Of a DNA stretch of 64,000 bases, positions 37,914 through 49,669 are shown piece by piece (position 1 is the stretch's first letter; every line of letters begins with the position of its first letter). Under the pieces are notes generated by a model. The model was not told where the DNA came from, made no database searches, and worked only from the letters and a program-made list of their open reading frames with translations. This DNA comes from Rotaria sp. Silwood1 (taxonomy: Eukaryota; Rotifera; Eurotatoria; Philodinida; Philodinidae): the NCBI GenBank assembly GCA_905250075.1, contig CAJNOP010000013.1, forward strand, positions 2,090,188 to 2,154,187. Reading direction: 5' to 3'. Made by a program: the position numbers and the translations under genes.

Positions 37914-38787
37914 TAGACTAACTTGTTAATGATCAGATGAACGACATTTAATACGCCTAAAGAACAATTCATCGTGCTAGTCTGACTTCAGCTCAGCTTG
38001 CAGTCTACTAGAATCTCAATGTCGAGGATTCACATGTACCAAGTGTTGATTATTAATTACAATTCTCATGAAAAGCCTACGTATCGATGTTGAATATTAT
38101 GCTGTTGAAATTCTTTGAGCGATAGTGCACACAAGATCATACTTTTTGAATGAGAATACGACGTGCGTAGTTGTCTGCACACAGATGTTTAAAGATGGAT
38201 CTATCTTTTGCTAGGGTAGAGCTCGCACTGTTATTGTCATGATGAATAAATCACATGACCTTTCGTTATTTGTCCTTGAATTACATCATGTCAGATGCTT
38301 TTATCTTATCAATTTTAAGTGAGATAACATTAACGATCGAGTTCGAGAATTAACAATGATACTATTTAAAAAAGGAATGATACTTTGTGAAAATCGCTAC
38401 TCACAAGGTTTCTTCTTGGTTTGCGTTAACTGAAGAAAGACAAAATCTAAGCGTCGATTCACCTCCAAGTAATAGTAAAGCGATACACGCAATAATGGTG
38501 AATTGACAAAAGAACACTGACTGTTGATATCTACAAAAACTAGACACACATTTTGTCGTTCTCTAATACGGCCCTGTCTAAAATGATAAAGAGCGTAAGA
38601 ACAAGACAATTGTTGTCATTGCCCAATGTTTCGTCTCTCGCTCTTAATCATATTCACTTTCCGTCCCCTATATTGGACTCGTAAAAAAATAAGATGAAGT
38701 ATACAAAATATGTTTGTAAGACAGTTAAAGTTGACAACTGAAAGATTTGTTTTGGTTTATTGAAACAAATACAATACAACAAAAAAT

Positions 38788-38865
38788 GAGTGTCGGTGTA
38801 GATGTAGGTGTGAGAGTGGGAGTGACTTGGGGAATACTTGACACTCACAACCCACACCGACACTC
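38788..38865. repeat. G-rich/C-rich hairpin H2
   Basis: GAGTGTCGGTGT (38788-38799) pairs perfectly with ACACCGACACTC (38854-38865). Between them are more GTG(G)-type words and a GGGGAATACTTGACACTCAC core close to that of H1. Confidence 0.8.
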
Positions 38866-39184
38866 TGAGCAATACTATTGGTAAAAATCTCAGCCCGATA
38901 TGTCAAACTCTAGAGCAGACTTTAGATTTATTTATAATTCATTGTGGGCCTTCAGAAAAAAGGCATATTTGTAACATATTTAAGTGAAATTTTTAAAAGT
39001 ACACAACACATGACATAAGCTAGCACTATGGGTCTCGCTTAAATTATATTAAAAGTTCTATTCAATGCTGATGCAAATAAAAAGGCAATCTTCCCAAAAG
39101 TAAAAAAAAACATAGAAATCCCTCGAAAAACACAGTTGTAGAGTAAAAGTCTTCCCCGAAAGCCTTTTAGCATTCAGCTTATTG

Positions 39185-39253
39185 TGGGTGGGTGTAGGTT
39201 TAGATTTACGATATAAGTGTAGATCTTTCATTCATGCACACTCACACCCACAC
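39185..39253. repeat. G-rich/C-rich hairpin H3
   Basis: GTGGGTGGGTGT at 39185 is followed about 40 bp later by CACACTCACACCCACAC (39237-39253), its imperfect complement. Confidence 0.7.
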
Positions 39254-39382
39254 GTATTTATTAAAAATTAAAGTGCATTTACTAAATAATTATAAATAAC
39301 AACTATATTCTTTAATAATACTTATGGTTAAATACCTTATTTAAAAAAAAAGAATGATAAAGAAAAATATTCAATAAATTAT

Positions 39383-40843
39383 TTAACAGTTATTGTTTCG
39401 TCCTTGTAATCTAATATATTGAGCATGATGAGGAAACGCTTTAAGTGAATGAAATGTCTCTCGTTGTTCTTTTGATTTATCATCAAATATAAAATTCGGA
39501 TTAAATTGATGATCATAATGAAAATCTGTTAATTGTTTGTTAAGTTTAAATGCATGTACTGTTCGTACACCTGCAAATTGAGCTAAACCAAATTGAAGAA
39601 AATAATTAAAAACAATAAATCGTCTTTCTCCTTGTGGATGAACTAAAATATGTGCACCTGTTATATTATTATTTCTAACACAATATTCTCTAAACGTTAG
39701 AGTTTCATTAGAATCAGGTACTTGAATATAAACATGGTCAAGTTCTTTATTTGAACAAAAGTCAAATACACGAATAATTAATGGACGTGCTGGATCTATT
39801 ATATTAAGCAATAGTACAAATCGCATTTGAAATGTCATTAATAAACGTTGTCCATCGGGAAATATTGATGTTATACCTGAACTAGCTCGTTTTTGATATC
39901 CATTAACAATAGAAGCATCAAGTGCTAATATGGGTTTACTCATACCAGGTCCAATTAAATACATTGCGTTAAGATTAGTTGCACAAGCATAAGAACGCCC
40001 ATATGGATCATTTGGAATACTTTTTAATTCCATAAATCCAATACCTGTTCCAATTCCAGTTGTTGAGCCTGGTGCAGTTGGATATTCAAATTGAAATGTT
40101 CTTTGTAATGTTCCATCAGGAAAAAAATGTCGAGTAGTATTTTGAAATATAATTTCTGATCTATCGTTTCCCGTTAGTGTTAATGGTATTATATAATCAG
40201 CAACAAAAAGAGAACCATTATTTAGTCGACCGAATCCATGTGGATTAAAATTAATTAATGATGATGCATTTGGTAATATTGATTTTGAGCTACCTGTTTT
40301 AGCGTCAATAAAAACTATATCACCAGGACTAACAGCATTCTCATTACACATCATGGTTACAAGAAATGTTGAATTACCAGTTGCTAAAAATTCATCTGTA
40401 CATGCTCCAGGTACATCCAGTGCATATAAAAATTGAGGACCTTGTCGTGGATTCTCAGGAATACGCCAAACAAAAATTTCTTTACTATTTGAAAGAAAAC
40501 TAAGTAAACCACCTGTTATATAAAATTCTCCATCGGTAGATATACCTGAATGATGCGGCTCGTTTCCTGATTGTTTAATTCTATCTGTTACATTTGAAAC
40601 AAGAGGAATTCGTTTTATGATATGTCCATAATTAGGTGAACTTTGATCAAAATCGATAACAGCAACAAAATCTGAAGCATTTGGGACAGACGTTTCTTGT
40701 CCAGACCACACATATAATACAGATGGATAACAGCCATACGATTGATCAATTGGATGTACACCAATTAAATCAACTCTCACGATCCACGAAGATATAATGA
40801 TAAATATATAAAATACTAATGAATTATACCATGTCATGTTCAT
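39383..40843 (-). CDS. secreted selenium-binding-protein/methanethiol-oxidase-like protein
   Basis: An intronless 486-codon frame. An N-terminal hydrophobic stretch (about 8-28, SLVFYIFIIISSWIV) acts as a signal peptide or anchor. The body resembles the SELENBP1/SBP56 beta-propeller: YPSVLYVWSGQE, DFVAVIDFDQSSPNYGHII, then the HHSG motif at residues 97-100, which in SELENBP1 follows DEL. Cytosolic SELENBP1 oxidises methanethiol (family knowledge); here the signal sequence implies an extracytoplasmic place, so the substrate is uncertain. Base and codon use match local genes, so any transfer would be old. It lies between hairpins H3 and H4 and is oriented like its two intronless neighbours. Confidence 0.75.
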   Translation of the reverse strand: MNMTWYNSLVFYIFIIISSWIVRVDLIGVHPIDQSYGCYPSVLYVWSGQETSVPNASDFVAVIDFDQSSPNYGHIIKRIPLVSNVTDRIKQSGNEPHHSGISTDGEFYITGGLLSFLSNSKEIFVWRIPENPRQGPQFLYALDVPGACTDEFLATGNSTFLVTMMCNENAVSPGDIVFIDAKTGSSKSILPNASSLINFNPHGFGRLNNGSLFVADYIIPLTLTGNDRSEIIFQNTTRHFFPDGTLQRTFQFEYPTAPGSTTGIGTGIGFMELKSIPNDPYGRSYACATNLNAMYLIGPGMSKPILALDASIVNGYQKRASSGITSIFPDGQRLLMTFQMRFVLLLNIIDPARPLIIRVFDFCSNKELDHVYIQVPDSNETLTFREYCVRNNNITGAHILVHPQGERRFIVFNYFLQFGLAQFAGVRTVHAFKLNKQLTDFHYDHQFNPNFIFDDKSKEQRETFHSLKAFPHHAQYIRLQGRNNNC

Positions 40844-42134
40844 ATTAATAATTTAATACTTCTTTCTTCTTTTTTTGGAATAACTTTATCGAGAATATGA
40901 GAGCTACGTATATATTTATAGAGAAAGTAATTACGTATAGGTATGAATACGTTATTTGCATCAATCATCTAAAGCAAAACATAAGAATGTTATTGAGGAC
41001 AATATTCGTTACGTATTAAAATAATGTATGTTTATTGAGAAACAAAAGAAGAAAACAAAAATACGACATTTATCATGACTTGATGACGTTCGGTGTATAT
41101 TATATTCTATGTATTATTCCACATGAATATATGCGTTAATAGTTAACACCATATACCAAACAGAATCGATTGATTTGATCATCAAGTTGGAGAGATGGAT
41201 TCAATCATGTGAAACAAAATTATTTCGTCGATGTATAACACACTCAATTTTTATCATACCGTAACATGATTCTTTTCACGTGTCAATGCTTGCGTTCAAT
41301 GAAAAATAGTATTATTGTAGTTACCTAATTTTTTGCTTTAATTTCTTAAAGTAGATCATTGAAATATTGAATTCAGATCTGAATATATCAAACTTTTATA
41401 CATGATAGTGTCTATACTCATTTTAAAATGTAAAAATAACGAGGGTTTTTATTATTTTGATGGTCTGAGCTCAATGACTAAGTGCTTGCACCTTCAACTA
41501 TTCCGTTTTGACGTGTGGATATGAAGAGTTACGACAGCATATTATTACACAAGCATAGCATCCATACACACCCACACCCAATACCCGAAATCGTCACAAA
41601 TCTTTTAGTGACCAAAAGTACACACTCTTATAGCCGCTAAAACTCTTCATCGAATGACTCGATTAGTTTCTATAAAGTCGTTGCATGGCTGTATGTTATA
41701 TCGTGGAACTCTATTTACCCACCCGTTTACGACGACAATTGAACCGCTGAAGATACCGCATGAGATTTTTTTTCCATTTCTTCGATCTAGTATGATTAAA
41801 TCGATTCTCATCTACATGTCACCATACTCAAGTAGAATTTTCAAGCCTGAATTGTAGTGAAAAATATTATAACACAACCTAAAGACTTAAACTTAAAATA
41901 CTAGTATCATCTCAAACACCCATCAAATAATAGAAAACAAGAAATTGAAATTTGAATTGTCATCACTGGTATTCAAAACAAAAAATTTTGAACCGAATTC
42001 TCTAACGAATTCTGGTGGAGATTTTAAGAATAATTCTCTCCATAGTTTATTTAAAAAATTCTGTTGACATCATAATCGATAAAGCTAAACCTACATAGGA
42101 AGAATATTAATGAAATACCAAGTATGAATTTGTT
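40844..42134. other. intergenic with hairpin H4
   Basis: No gene recognised. Contains the imperfect hairpin H4 (41512-41580). Confidence 0.5.
41512..41580. repeat. G-rich/C-rich hairpin H4
   Basis: CGTGTGGATATG (41512-41523) faces ATCCATACACACCCACACCC (41560-41579) with partial pairing. The C-rich side is the longer one. Confidence 0.6.
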
Positions 42135-43910
42135 TTAAGAAATTCTCAATACAATAGTGCCACAACAATCAGAGATTTCAATCACTGATCGTACACCTGA
42201 CAATTGTTGTTCTAACCAATTTACAAGTTTATTTTCTGTTGAACTTTGGTCTTGTTTGTTATCTTCTATGGAATATCGTTTTTGCTCATTCTCTTCACAT
42301 TTCACATATAATAATCGCAAATTATGCATGGTTTTAACTAGATGACATATTGATATTCGATATTTTACAGAAATGTGAAGTTCTTCACATTGCATAGCAA
42401 GATGTGAATGACTGAATTTCATACATTGCTCCTCATCGTATGATTCATGGAGTCTTTTCAGATCGAGACGTTTTATCGATACATTCATGGTTTCTAAAGG
42501 TAAGTTTTCTATAGAGCTGGTTGGAGAAAATTTCGACAAGCCTAAGAACGATAGACGCGATGCACGAGAAAGCAGAAGTTGAAGCTGTTTTTTACATTCT
42601 TCAGTAGTATCATCCAACATTATCTCGCAAGAAGTCAAGTGATCGAATGTTGAAATCATTGACCAGAAATAATCACTAACAGGAAATCTTATTTTCAGTG
42701 AGTCGACTTTACAAAACTGAATATCAGACAGATGAGAATATTTCTCGGACTTAACATAATATGTTAACTGACGTGCAGCATCGTATGACCATTGGTTATT
42801 TTCTTGAGGGCAAGTTGATTTTCCAATTTTTGAATTGAAGACACAAAAATAGTCAAAAGCATATGGTAAAGTATAGAGGAGAATATTACTGTCCGTCTGA
42901 TCCCAATCACATCTAACAAACCAGCCACGTTCATCAAGCCAAAATGGAGTTCGAAATGTATTAAGTAATTCGTCAACATATTCTTCAATCATTGCATTCC
43001 TTTCAAAGCAGCCTGTCATTCTAAAATAAAGTCTTTTTAGGTTGCCTAAATTATTTGAAATGATATTTTCCCATTCGTATCCATCAATGTAATGACCACA
43101 GTCCACTTTTAATCGACACAAATTAGGCATCCATTGTAACATTTCAGCTAAATCACGTCGACAAAGGCTTAGCGATAAATTGACAGAAGTTATTGATAGA
43201 ACAGTCGACGTGAGAACTTTTTGAGGACACTTTAAGGAAAATGATACTGACAAGTGTTGAAGATTTGGCGTACTTTCACATACGTGTGTAAGATTCATAG
43301 AGTAATCATTAAGACCCAAAATCGACAGATATTTAATGCTAGATGATATCACGGTTGGCTCCATAAAGCGAGTAGCATCCGTTAGACGCGAATAAGTATT
43401 GTTAAAATTGCAATGAGTAAGTTTAGGTAAACTCCATATAGAGTTTATCAAAAGAAGAGCAGTTGATAGACCTGTAGAGTCACCCTCTGTTAACGAACAA
43501 TGATCGAGAGTCAAATGGGTGAGATTGATTAAGTGAGGTAATGCCAACATGATTTTGTTTATTAACTGTTTGTGCGAAAGACAGCTTAATGAAAGTGTTT
43601 TCAATCGAATGAATTGGTCAAGTGTAAATCCATGAATATCTAATTGATTAAGTAGCGAAAAAGAAACGTTCTTCTCTGATAAATATAACGATGGTAGTTT
43701 ATTGGTTAAAATTGGAAGATATTCTCCATAGATTGCAACTAAATCAACACAGTACATCGATCGAAAATCAATACCATTAGCGATGAAATGGTCACAAAGA
43801 AGAGAATCAAATCGAGAATTGAGACTATGAAATGCATGAATAAGGTGAGCAGTACGAAGAAATTGGAATAGATGAAGTAACAATTCGTTGGGTAATGATT
43901 CAAAATTCAT
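42135..43910 (-). CDS. F-box/LRR-type protein
   Basis: An intronless 591-codon frame. Residues 1-45 form an F-box (FESLPNELLLHLFQFLRT, then SRFDSLLCDHF). Irregular leucine-rich repeats follow (LKTLSLSCLSHKQL, LINLTHLTLDHCSL, LPKLTHCNFNN, LQHLSVSFSL). F-box proteins recruit targets to SCF ubiquitin ligases through SKP1, and the LRR part would select the target (family knowledge). Large sets of such single-exon genes are typical of bdelloid genomes (recalled). The target is unknown. An N-terminal MNFESLPNE start is natural and no upstream ATG is needed. Confidence 0.9.
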   Translation of the reverse strand: MNFESLPNELLLHLFQFLRTAHLIHAFHSLNSRFDSLLCDHFIANGIDFRSMYCVDLVAIYGEYLPILTNKLPSLYLSEKNVSFSLLNQLDIHGFTLDQFIRLKTLSLSCLSHKQLINKIMLALPHLINLTHLTLDHCSLTEGDSTGLSTALLLINSIWSLPKLTHCNFNNTYSRLTDATRFMEPTVISSSIKYLSILGLNDYSMNLTHVCESTPNLQHLSVSFSLKCPQKVLTSTVLSITSVNLSLSLCRRDLAEMLQWMPNLCRLKVDCGHYIDGYEWENIISNNLGNLKRLYFRMTGCFERNAMIEEYVDELLNTFRTPFWLDERGWFVRCDWDQTDSNILLYTLPYAFDYFCVFNSKIGKSTCPQENNQWSYDAARQLTYYVKSEKYSHLSDIQFCKVDSLKIRFPVSDYFWSMISTFDHLTSCEIMLDDTTEECKKQLQLLLSRASRLSFLGLSKFSPTSSIENLPLETMNVSIKRLDLKRLHESYDEEQCMKFSHSHLAMQCEELHISVKYRISICHLVKTMHNLRLLYVKCEENEQKRYSIEDNKQDQSSTENKLVNWLEQQLSGVRSVIEISDCCGTIVLRIS

Positions 43911-46900
43911 TTAACATATATGTTTTCAGTATTGGTCAGGAAAAACAATCAATATTTAGATGATGTGGCAGATGGTTACTGAATTTGTTTTCAATTGTTT
44001 TTTTTCCATGTTTACGTATTATTTAATCAATCTTAAATGATAAAATAAAATATATTTGTCGACATTGAGTTGTATTTTTAATGATGGAGCCCTTTCATTC
44101 GCCTGTTCTGTAACTTGAGGTGTAAGCCGATGAGTTGATCAACAGTGGTGGTTGAGAAATTTTAACTTTTTCTTATACTCGGAGGCGACTCGATGTTTTT
44201 GATTACTTTTCCTTTTTTTGATTAATTTTCTTGGCTTCGACAAATTTTGAAATGAATAGGATAGAAAATGCTGATAGAGAACTGGTTGACAAAGTACACA
44301 AGCCATATAAAAAAAACTACTTTTAGTTTACTTTAAATCAGACTATTCAATGTCTTATCAATTTTAATCACAGTGGTCTCAAAATGCATTTTTCTCGAGT
44401 TTTCATCTAGAAACTCATTGTTTTTAAATAGTCTTTTGGACTTTGCAGCTGGATACAAATGAAAAAAACAATTCTAGGCATGTGTTTAATATACATACCA
44501 CACTTAGGGTTACTATATCAAATTGAGTCGATTAAAGACTGATTTTCATCTTCCAACACAAGTTTCATTTTATTTTGATCAATTTCAAAATCTCAAAAAA
44601 TCTTTTCTGTCATCAGAACATACTGGAAAATGGATTCTGAGTGTTGAAAATTTTCGAAAACCGAGTATCTTTTTTTGTGGCACGGAAGCAATGGTTCAGC
44701 CGCTCGACTTACACATTCACCTGTAACAAATCAGATTTACGATGCAATAATATCTGCTATTGTAACAGATTTGTCAACAGACAGACTCAAGGTAACATGA
44801 GTCAAACTTCCAAACATGCTATTTTTGAATAATACCAAATCTTTTAATAGTTGCGACAAGAGAATAGAATTATATTATTTTTATTTCTTTCACGTTGCTA
44901 CACATGGCAGACCGACAATTCATTCATTGTGATGTGAGGATTAAACCATTTTTGTTTCGTTCGAACTTGCAACCAAGAAACATCATTTATTATTTGCTAT
45001 TGTTTACATAAGTGAAAGAAAAAACTTGACGATGCTTTGATGAGAACACTATGATGGGCGATCGGGAATGTCTCTATTCTTCGTATCATGAATGAAACTT
45101 TCTGACTAAATAGGAGATTTATTCTCATTGGTTTGCATAGAAAATTTTAAAGATTTTTAGTTATTCTGGGATTATAATTCTATTCAGTCTACTCGCTACC
45201 TCTGGAAAATCAGTAAATAATTCATTGAAAATGAATAGAATAAAGAAATTGTCGCCTCCAGTAAGAAATTCTATTGAATTGCAAGAATCTTTGACACATG
45301 TATCAATAATGAGTTTAACGAGCCGTAGCAGATTCGAACGTATAAGTAGATGCGTTACCAGTAAATGATGTCTTTACGTGTGAATGACAATAGTCGACAT
45401 TAGATTGACTGATATAAAGGAGAAAAAAGATAAAAATAACAAGTTTGTAACTATCGAACAAAAGATCAAGTTCGTTTTTCATCTGTATTAAAATTATCAA
45501 TAAAATGGCGATGAAAAGGGATAGGAAAGATAAACATGTTGCTTTCTATTACATTCACATCTATATCCACAAACTAAACTGCTACAGAAGGAAAAGCTTT
45601 TTAAAGTGATCCTTCAACTGTTTTTATTTGATAAAAATTTGAACAGTGATTACAACTCTTCGACCTAAAAGTTGAAGAAGACATTAGCAGAAACATATGG
45701 CACGCTTAATGGAAGTTGGTTGCGTTCACTTTCTGTACTACAATAGTGTATTGATCGATTACGATCACATGAAAAAATTCTTCATAAGTGAATGAAATTA
45801 TTGGTGACTCTTTAGTTTTTCATTGGGGCCACGTTTGATTATTTTTTACTATAACTATATTACGAAATGCATGTTTGAAGTCACAATAAATAAACGTTGT
45901 AGGCATTGGCTGCTTCACATTCTTCTCATTAGTTTAATTTCAGTTATTGGCGATAGAATATCAGGTACTTTCAAATACGAAGCATCACAGTTATCAAGCA
46001 ATTTACATTCTATAATAATGTTTATTTCTTTTGGAACACGAGAATCTTCTTTCCTATTGTATTCGATCGATGATAACAGTTGAAATCATTCCGGAAAATT
46101 CGGTTCACGCACAGCTGAATTATGAAGTGTACTGCTATGATTTCAATAAATAGTAAGTAATTATTTTCGATAATCGATTGAAAGATTTTATTACTGTTTT
46201 TATTTGAGTTCGAACGAAGGTCTCCATTGTGATTAGATCATTAATGCGCTGTTTTATTATTCAATGTCTTAAATGACACTTGATAGAAGCAATCAATTGA
46301 CGCAAAGCAATTCATTTTTCTTTCTATTGTTGCTTTTGCAAAAGCGTTCCACTAAGTTCCAATAATGATCAGTGCAAACAAAATAGCCGAGAGAAATATT
46401 GAAAGGAATAGAATCGATTAGTAGAATACACTTGTTATCGCGTCTTATATGTGAAAGAATGATTTTGTCGTTCAAATCTAATCTTATCTTTTTAACCAAA
46501 TGAAATTAGTCGAATCTTAATTGGTATCGACTAGGGATGATCCTTCATTAAGTGAGAAAGAGAACAAAGTCTTGATCTGTTTGAGACTTTGAATCGAATT
46601 TCGAATGATAGCGATTGGCGACACATACAACTCATTATCTTGAAATATCCACTCATCTTCTATATACAAGTCACTCTTCCGGAAGGGTGTGGCGTGTGGG
46701 TGTGGATGTGAAGTGTGAATAGAAGTGTCAAGGAAACATCTACCACATACCAACATCTACACCTATTTTTCTCAGCCAGGCTATGAATAACTGTAGCAAC
46801 TGACTGGTTTGAGTAGCTTACCGCCACCCTCGGTTATGGTGTTTATTAGCTACTTCACATGCAACACACGCTTATTTAGGAGAGATAGGAAAGATAGATG

Positions 46901-49669
46901 AACACGAGAAAGAACAGTAGAGAAAGGATAAAGAAGCAAGAGGAGAGAAATGTCAACGGGAGATAATAGCATTATCAGCACAATAACGTTATTCTTAATC
47001 TTCACAAAAAATATTTCAATAAGAAAAAGAGGTCAAATATCCAAGTATAATTAACTCAACGAATGAAAACGCATGAAAAGATAAAATTCGATATTAAGGG
47101 TGTAAATGTGGACCCAGACTCGAGTCTTTGTCATTTTGTTTTAATTAAACCTTCCGCAACAGTAAGGGAAGAATGAATATGAAGTATAGATCACATTGTT
47201 CATTTCTTCTAATGCCGTTGAATAAAAGAAAAATGAGAAATTATAAGCAGGAATGAAGGAAACATAATTGGTTCTTTGCACCGATGAATATAAGAAAAAA
47301 CAAAGCTTCCTTCATATTGTTGATACATTTTTACGGATATTAACAGACAAATGAAATATGATTGAAATAGAGAGTATCTGAAATCCGGAAGATCTGGCAA
47401 CACAGATCCAGACTCACTGCATTCACACTCAACCCAGTTGTTTTCTAGTACAATTCTAATTTCGGTCGGACACTACTAGAATTCCAATTTTGTCCAGTCA
47501 AATTTAGAATTTGATCAAAGTCTTATTTTGTCCGTAATCTTCATTTGCAATAGTTGTATCAACTAATTTAATAAATATACTTAATAAAATTATTCAGTCT
47601 AAAGCGACACTTAGTGTGTATAGTTTTTCTCTAACTGCTTAAGAGCTGTTAAGCCAATAGTTTTTTCATTAGTAGAACTCAATGAGACTAAGACAATCTC
47701 AAAAACGTTTGTACTTATGATCAAGAAATCACAAGTAACAACCGTTTCATTTTCAAGATAGTGGATTTTTAGAGCAACTCCATTATTGCACACCTGTCTG
47801 TTTCAAGTGAGTATTTTTCAAAATTTGAATATTTCGAGTATAAAGCATTATTTTGGTTGAAAAATTTGGTAGACTGTAGAAATCACGAGACATATAACTT
47901 TCGATCGACGGATTGTGATAAGGTTTTGTTAGTCTTATTCTATCCTACTGATGGTTGGAATACTAAATCAAAAGTCCATAAACACTTGAAAGACATCCCT
48001 TGTACGATTGGTTCTATCAGATAATACGAACATCATGATTATCCATTATCTACAACATTGGCTATTTTGATAATAATGTAATGCATACATTCACGGTTTT
48101 TTCGTGCAGATACACAAAATACTTTTGACATACATGAAATAACCGATGAACGAATATATGTTGATGAATTGAATCACCTTTTTATATTCGAAAAGAAAGC
48201 ACTTTTTTTCATGTAAACGTAGTATTATTTATATGTTTTAAACTATGAAACTACTTGATGATAATCACTGGTGATTAATAAATCATTGTTGTGTCAACTG
48301 ATAACAAAGCGATGAGAAACACATATTGTATTCATAATTACATATTAAAACTATTGGCAATCTAGCAATTTCTCTTCAATTCAACTGAATAATTTTATAA
48401 TCATTTATAGATGTTTATTGAATATACACTTTCCATACCAAATGTAAATAAAAAAACGAACTTATTTTTATTATATGAAAGCTAATTAGAAACACTTCCT
48501 GCTTTTGAAAGTGTCAATGCAGCGCTTTTTTTTCGCGACTCAACCACATTGTACCCTCTGTCTCCAGTGCTAAGTTATGTCTCTGAAACTTATATTGTAA
48601 AATGATACCCGTTTACGATTAAAACTGATTTCAGTCAAAAGAGAATAGGCATCAATGGAATAAAAGGACTGATACTATTTTACTATGTTCGAATCTAAAC
48701 CGCGCCTCACCATTCCATATTTGGGCCAAAGTTAATCGACGTCCATCAAATACTTTTACAGTCACAATATAGTTTTTAAACTAGTATGTTATATGAAAAC
48801 GTATACTATTGAGTTTCTTCCATAAACAGCAACAAAAAACCAAATATACGTTTCATTGTTGTTGACGAAGCTGAAATAGACTGCAGTGTGGATGTCAAAC
48901 GTCATAATTGGAAATACGTACATGAATGCTTTTTCCATCAGGACAACATATGTTCATGTTTTTGATAATTCATTTTCCTCTTCATGTAGTTCATCATTAT
49001 TTGTAGAAAAATTTTCATCAAAAACAAATTCTTATAGTAGATCAATATCGCTTTCGAATTCTGTGATCTGTTATCAAATACAATATTTCCTCAATCATGA
49101 TCGAACTAGTTTTATTATCTATTTTTATATTAATAACAGTTTGAAAAAGGAAAAAATATTTTGAAACGTAGAGATAATTGCTGGATCGGCTCCGGATATG
49201 ATCTCATAGTCGGACTTGTGCGACATTTATACTTAGAATTTGGTTTACAACGAATCGAGTAAGAACACACAGTTGTTTTTTTTTCGTCTAATATTAAAAT
49301 TCTTTTAGTATAAAAATAAAGCAAAGACCTTAATTACTTATGATAATCAACTTGAATTTTATGTTTAACACTTTATTTTGCTTTTAAAAGTCTATCTTCA
49401 TCATTCTATGAACTATTAAAATTTATATGAAATGAAAAGAAAAATAGAATTTTTTAATTGACATCATTCAATTAAATTCTATCATGCCTTTGTTTCGCTT
49501 TTTTTGTTAGTTTTATTTTTCTTGTTTTCTTCTTTTTTTAAATCAACTGCCAAATGCTGACAATAAAATGTAAACAAGAATAAACGATTAACAATAATGA
49601 TGTTGAAAACAAAAACATAAAATTACTGATCTTATTCACTATTGTTCATATGTATTTTTTTTTGATCGT
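43911..49669. other. 5.8 kb gene-poor stretch
   Basis: No intact gene recognised. It holds hairpin H5 (46685-46763). Minus-strand open frames at 46293-46499 and 46517-46756 lie in different frames and read like the remains of one protein. A minus-strand segment near 48950-49260 contains an acidic tail-like stretch (STNNDELHEEENELSKT). All are low-confidence decayed sequence. Confidence 0.45.
46685..46763. repeat. G-rich/C-rich hairpin H5
   Basis: A GGTGTGGCGTGTGGGTGTGG run at 46685 is followed about 30 bp later by ACATCTACCACATACCAACA and CTACACC, its imperfect complement. It is the most telomere-like G-strand of the five. Confidence 0.7.

Larger units (their letters stand above)
37914..39382. 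other. intergenic with two G-rich hairpins
   Basis: Between the ASPIC and selenium-binding-like genes. It holds hairpins H2 (38788-38865) and H3 (39185-39253) and otherwise no recognisable gene. Confidence 0.5.
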
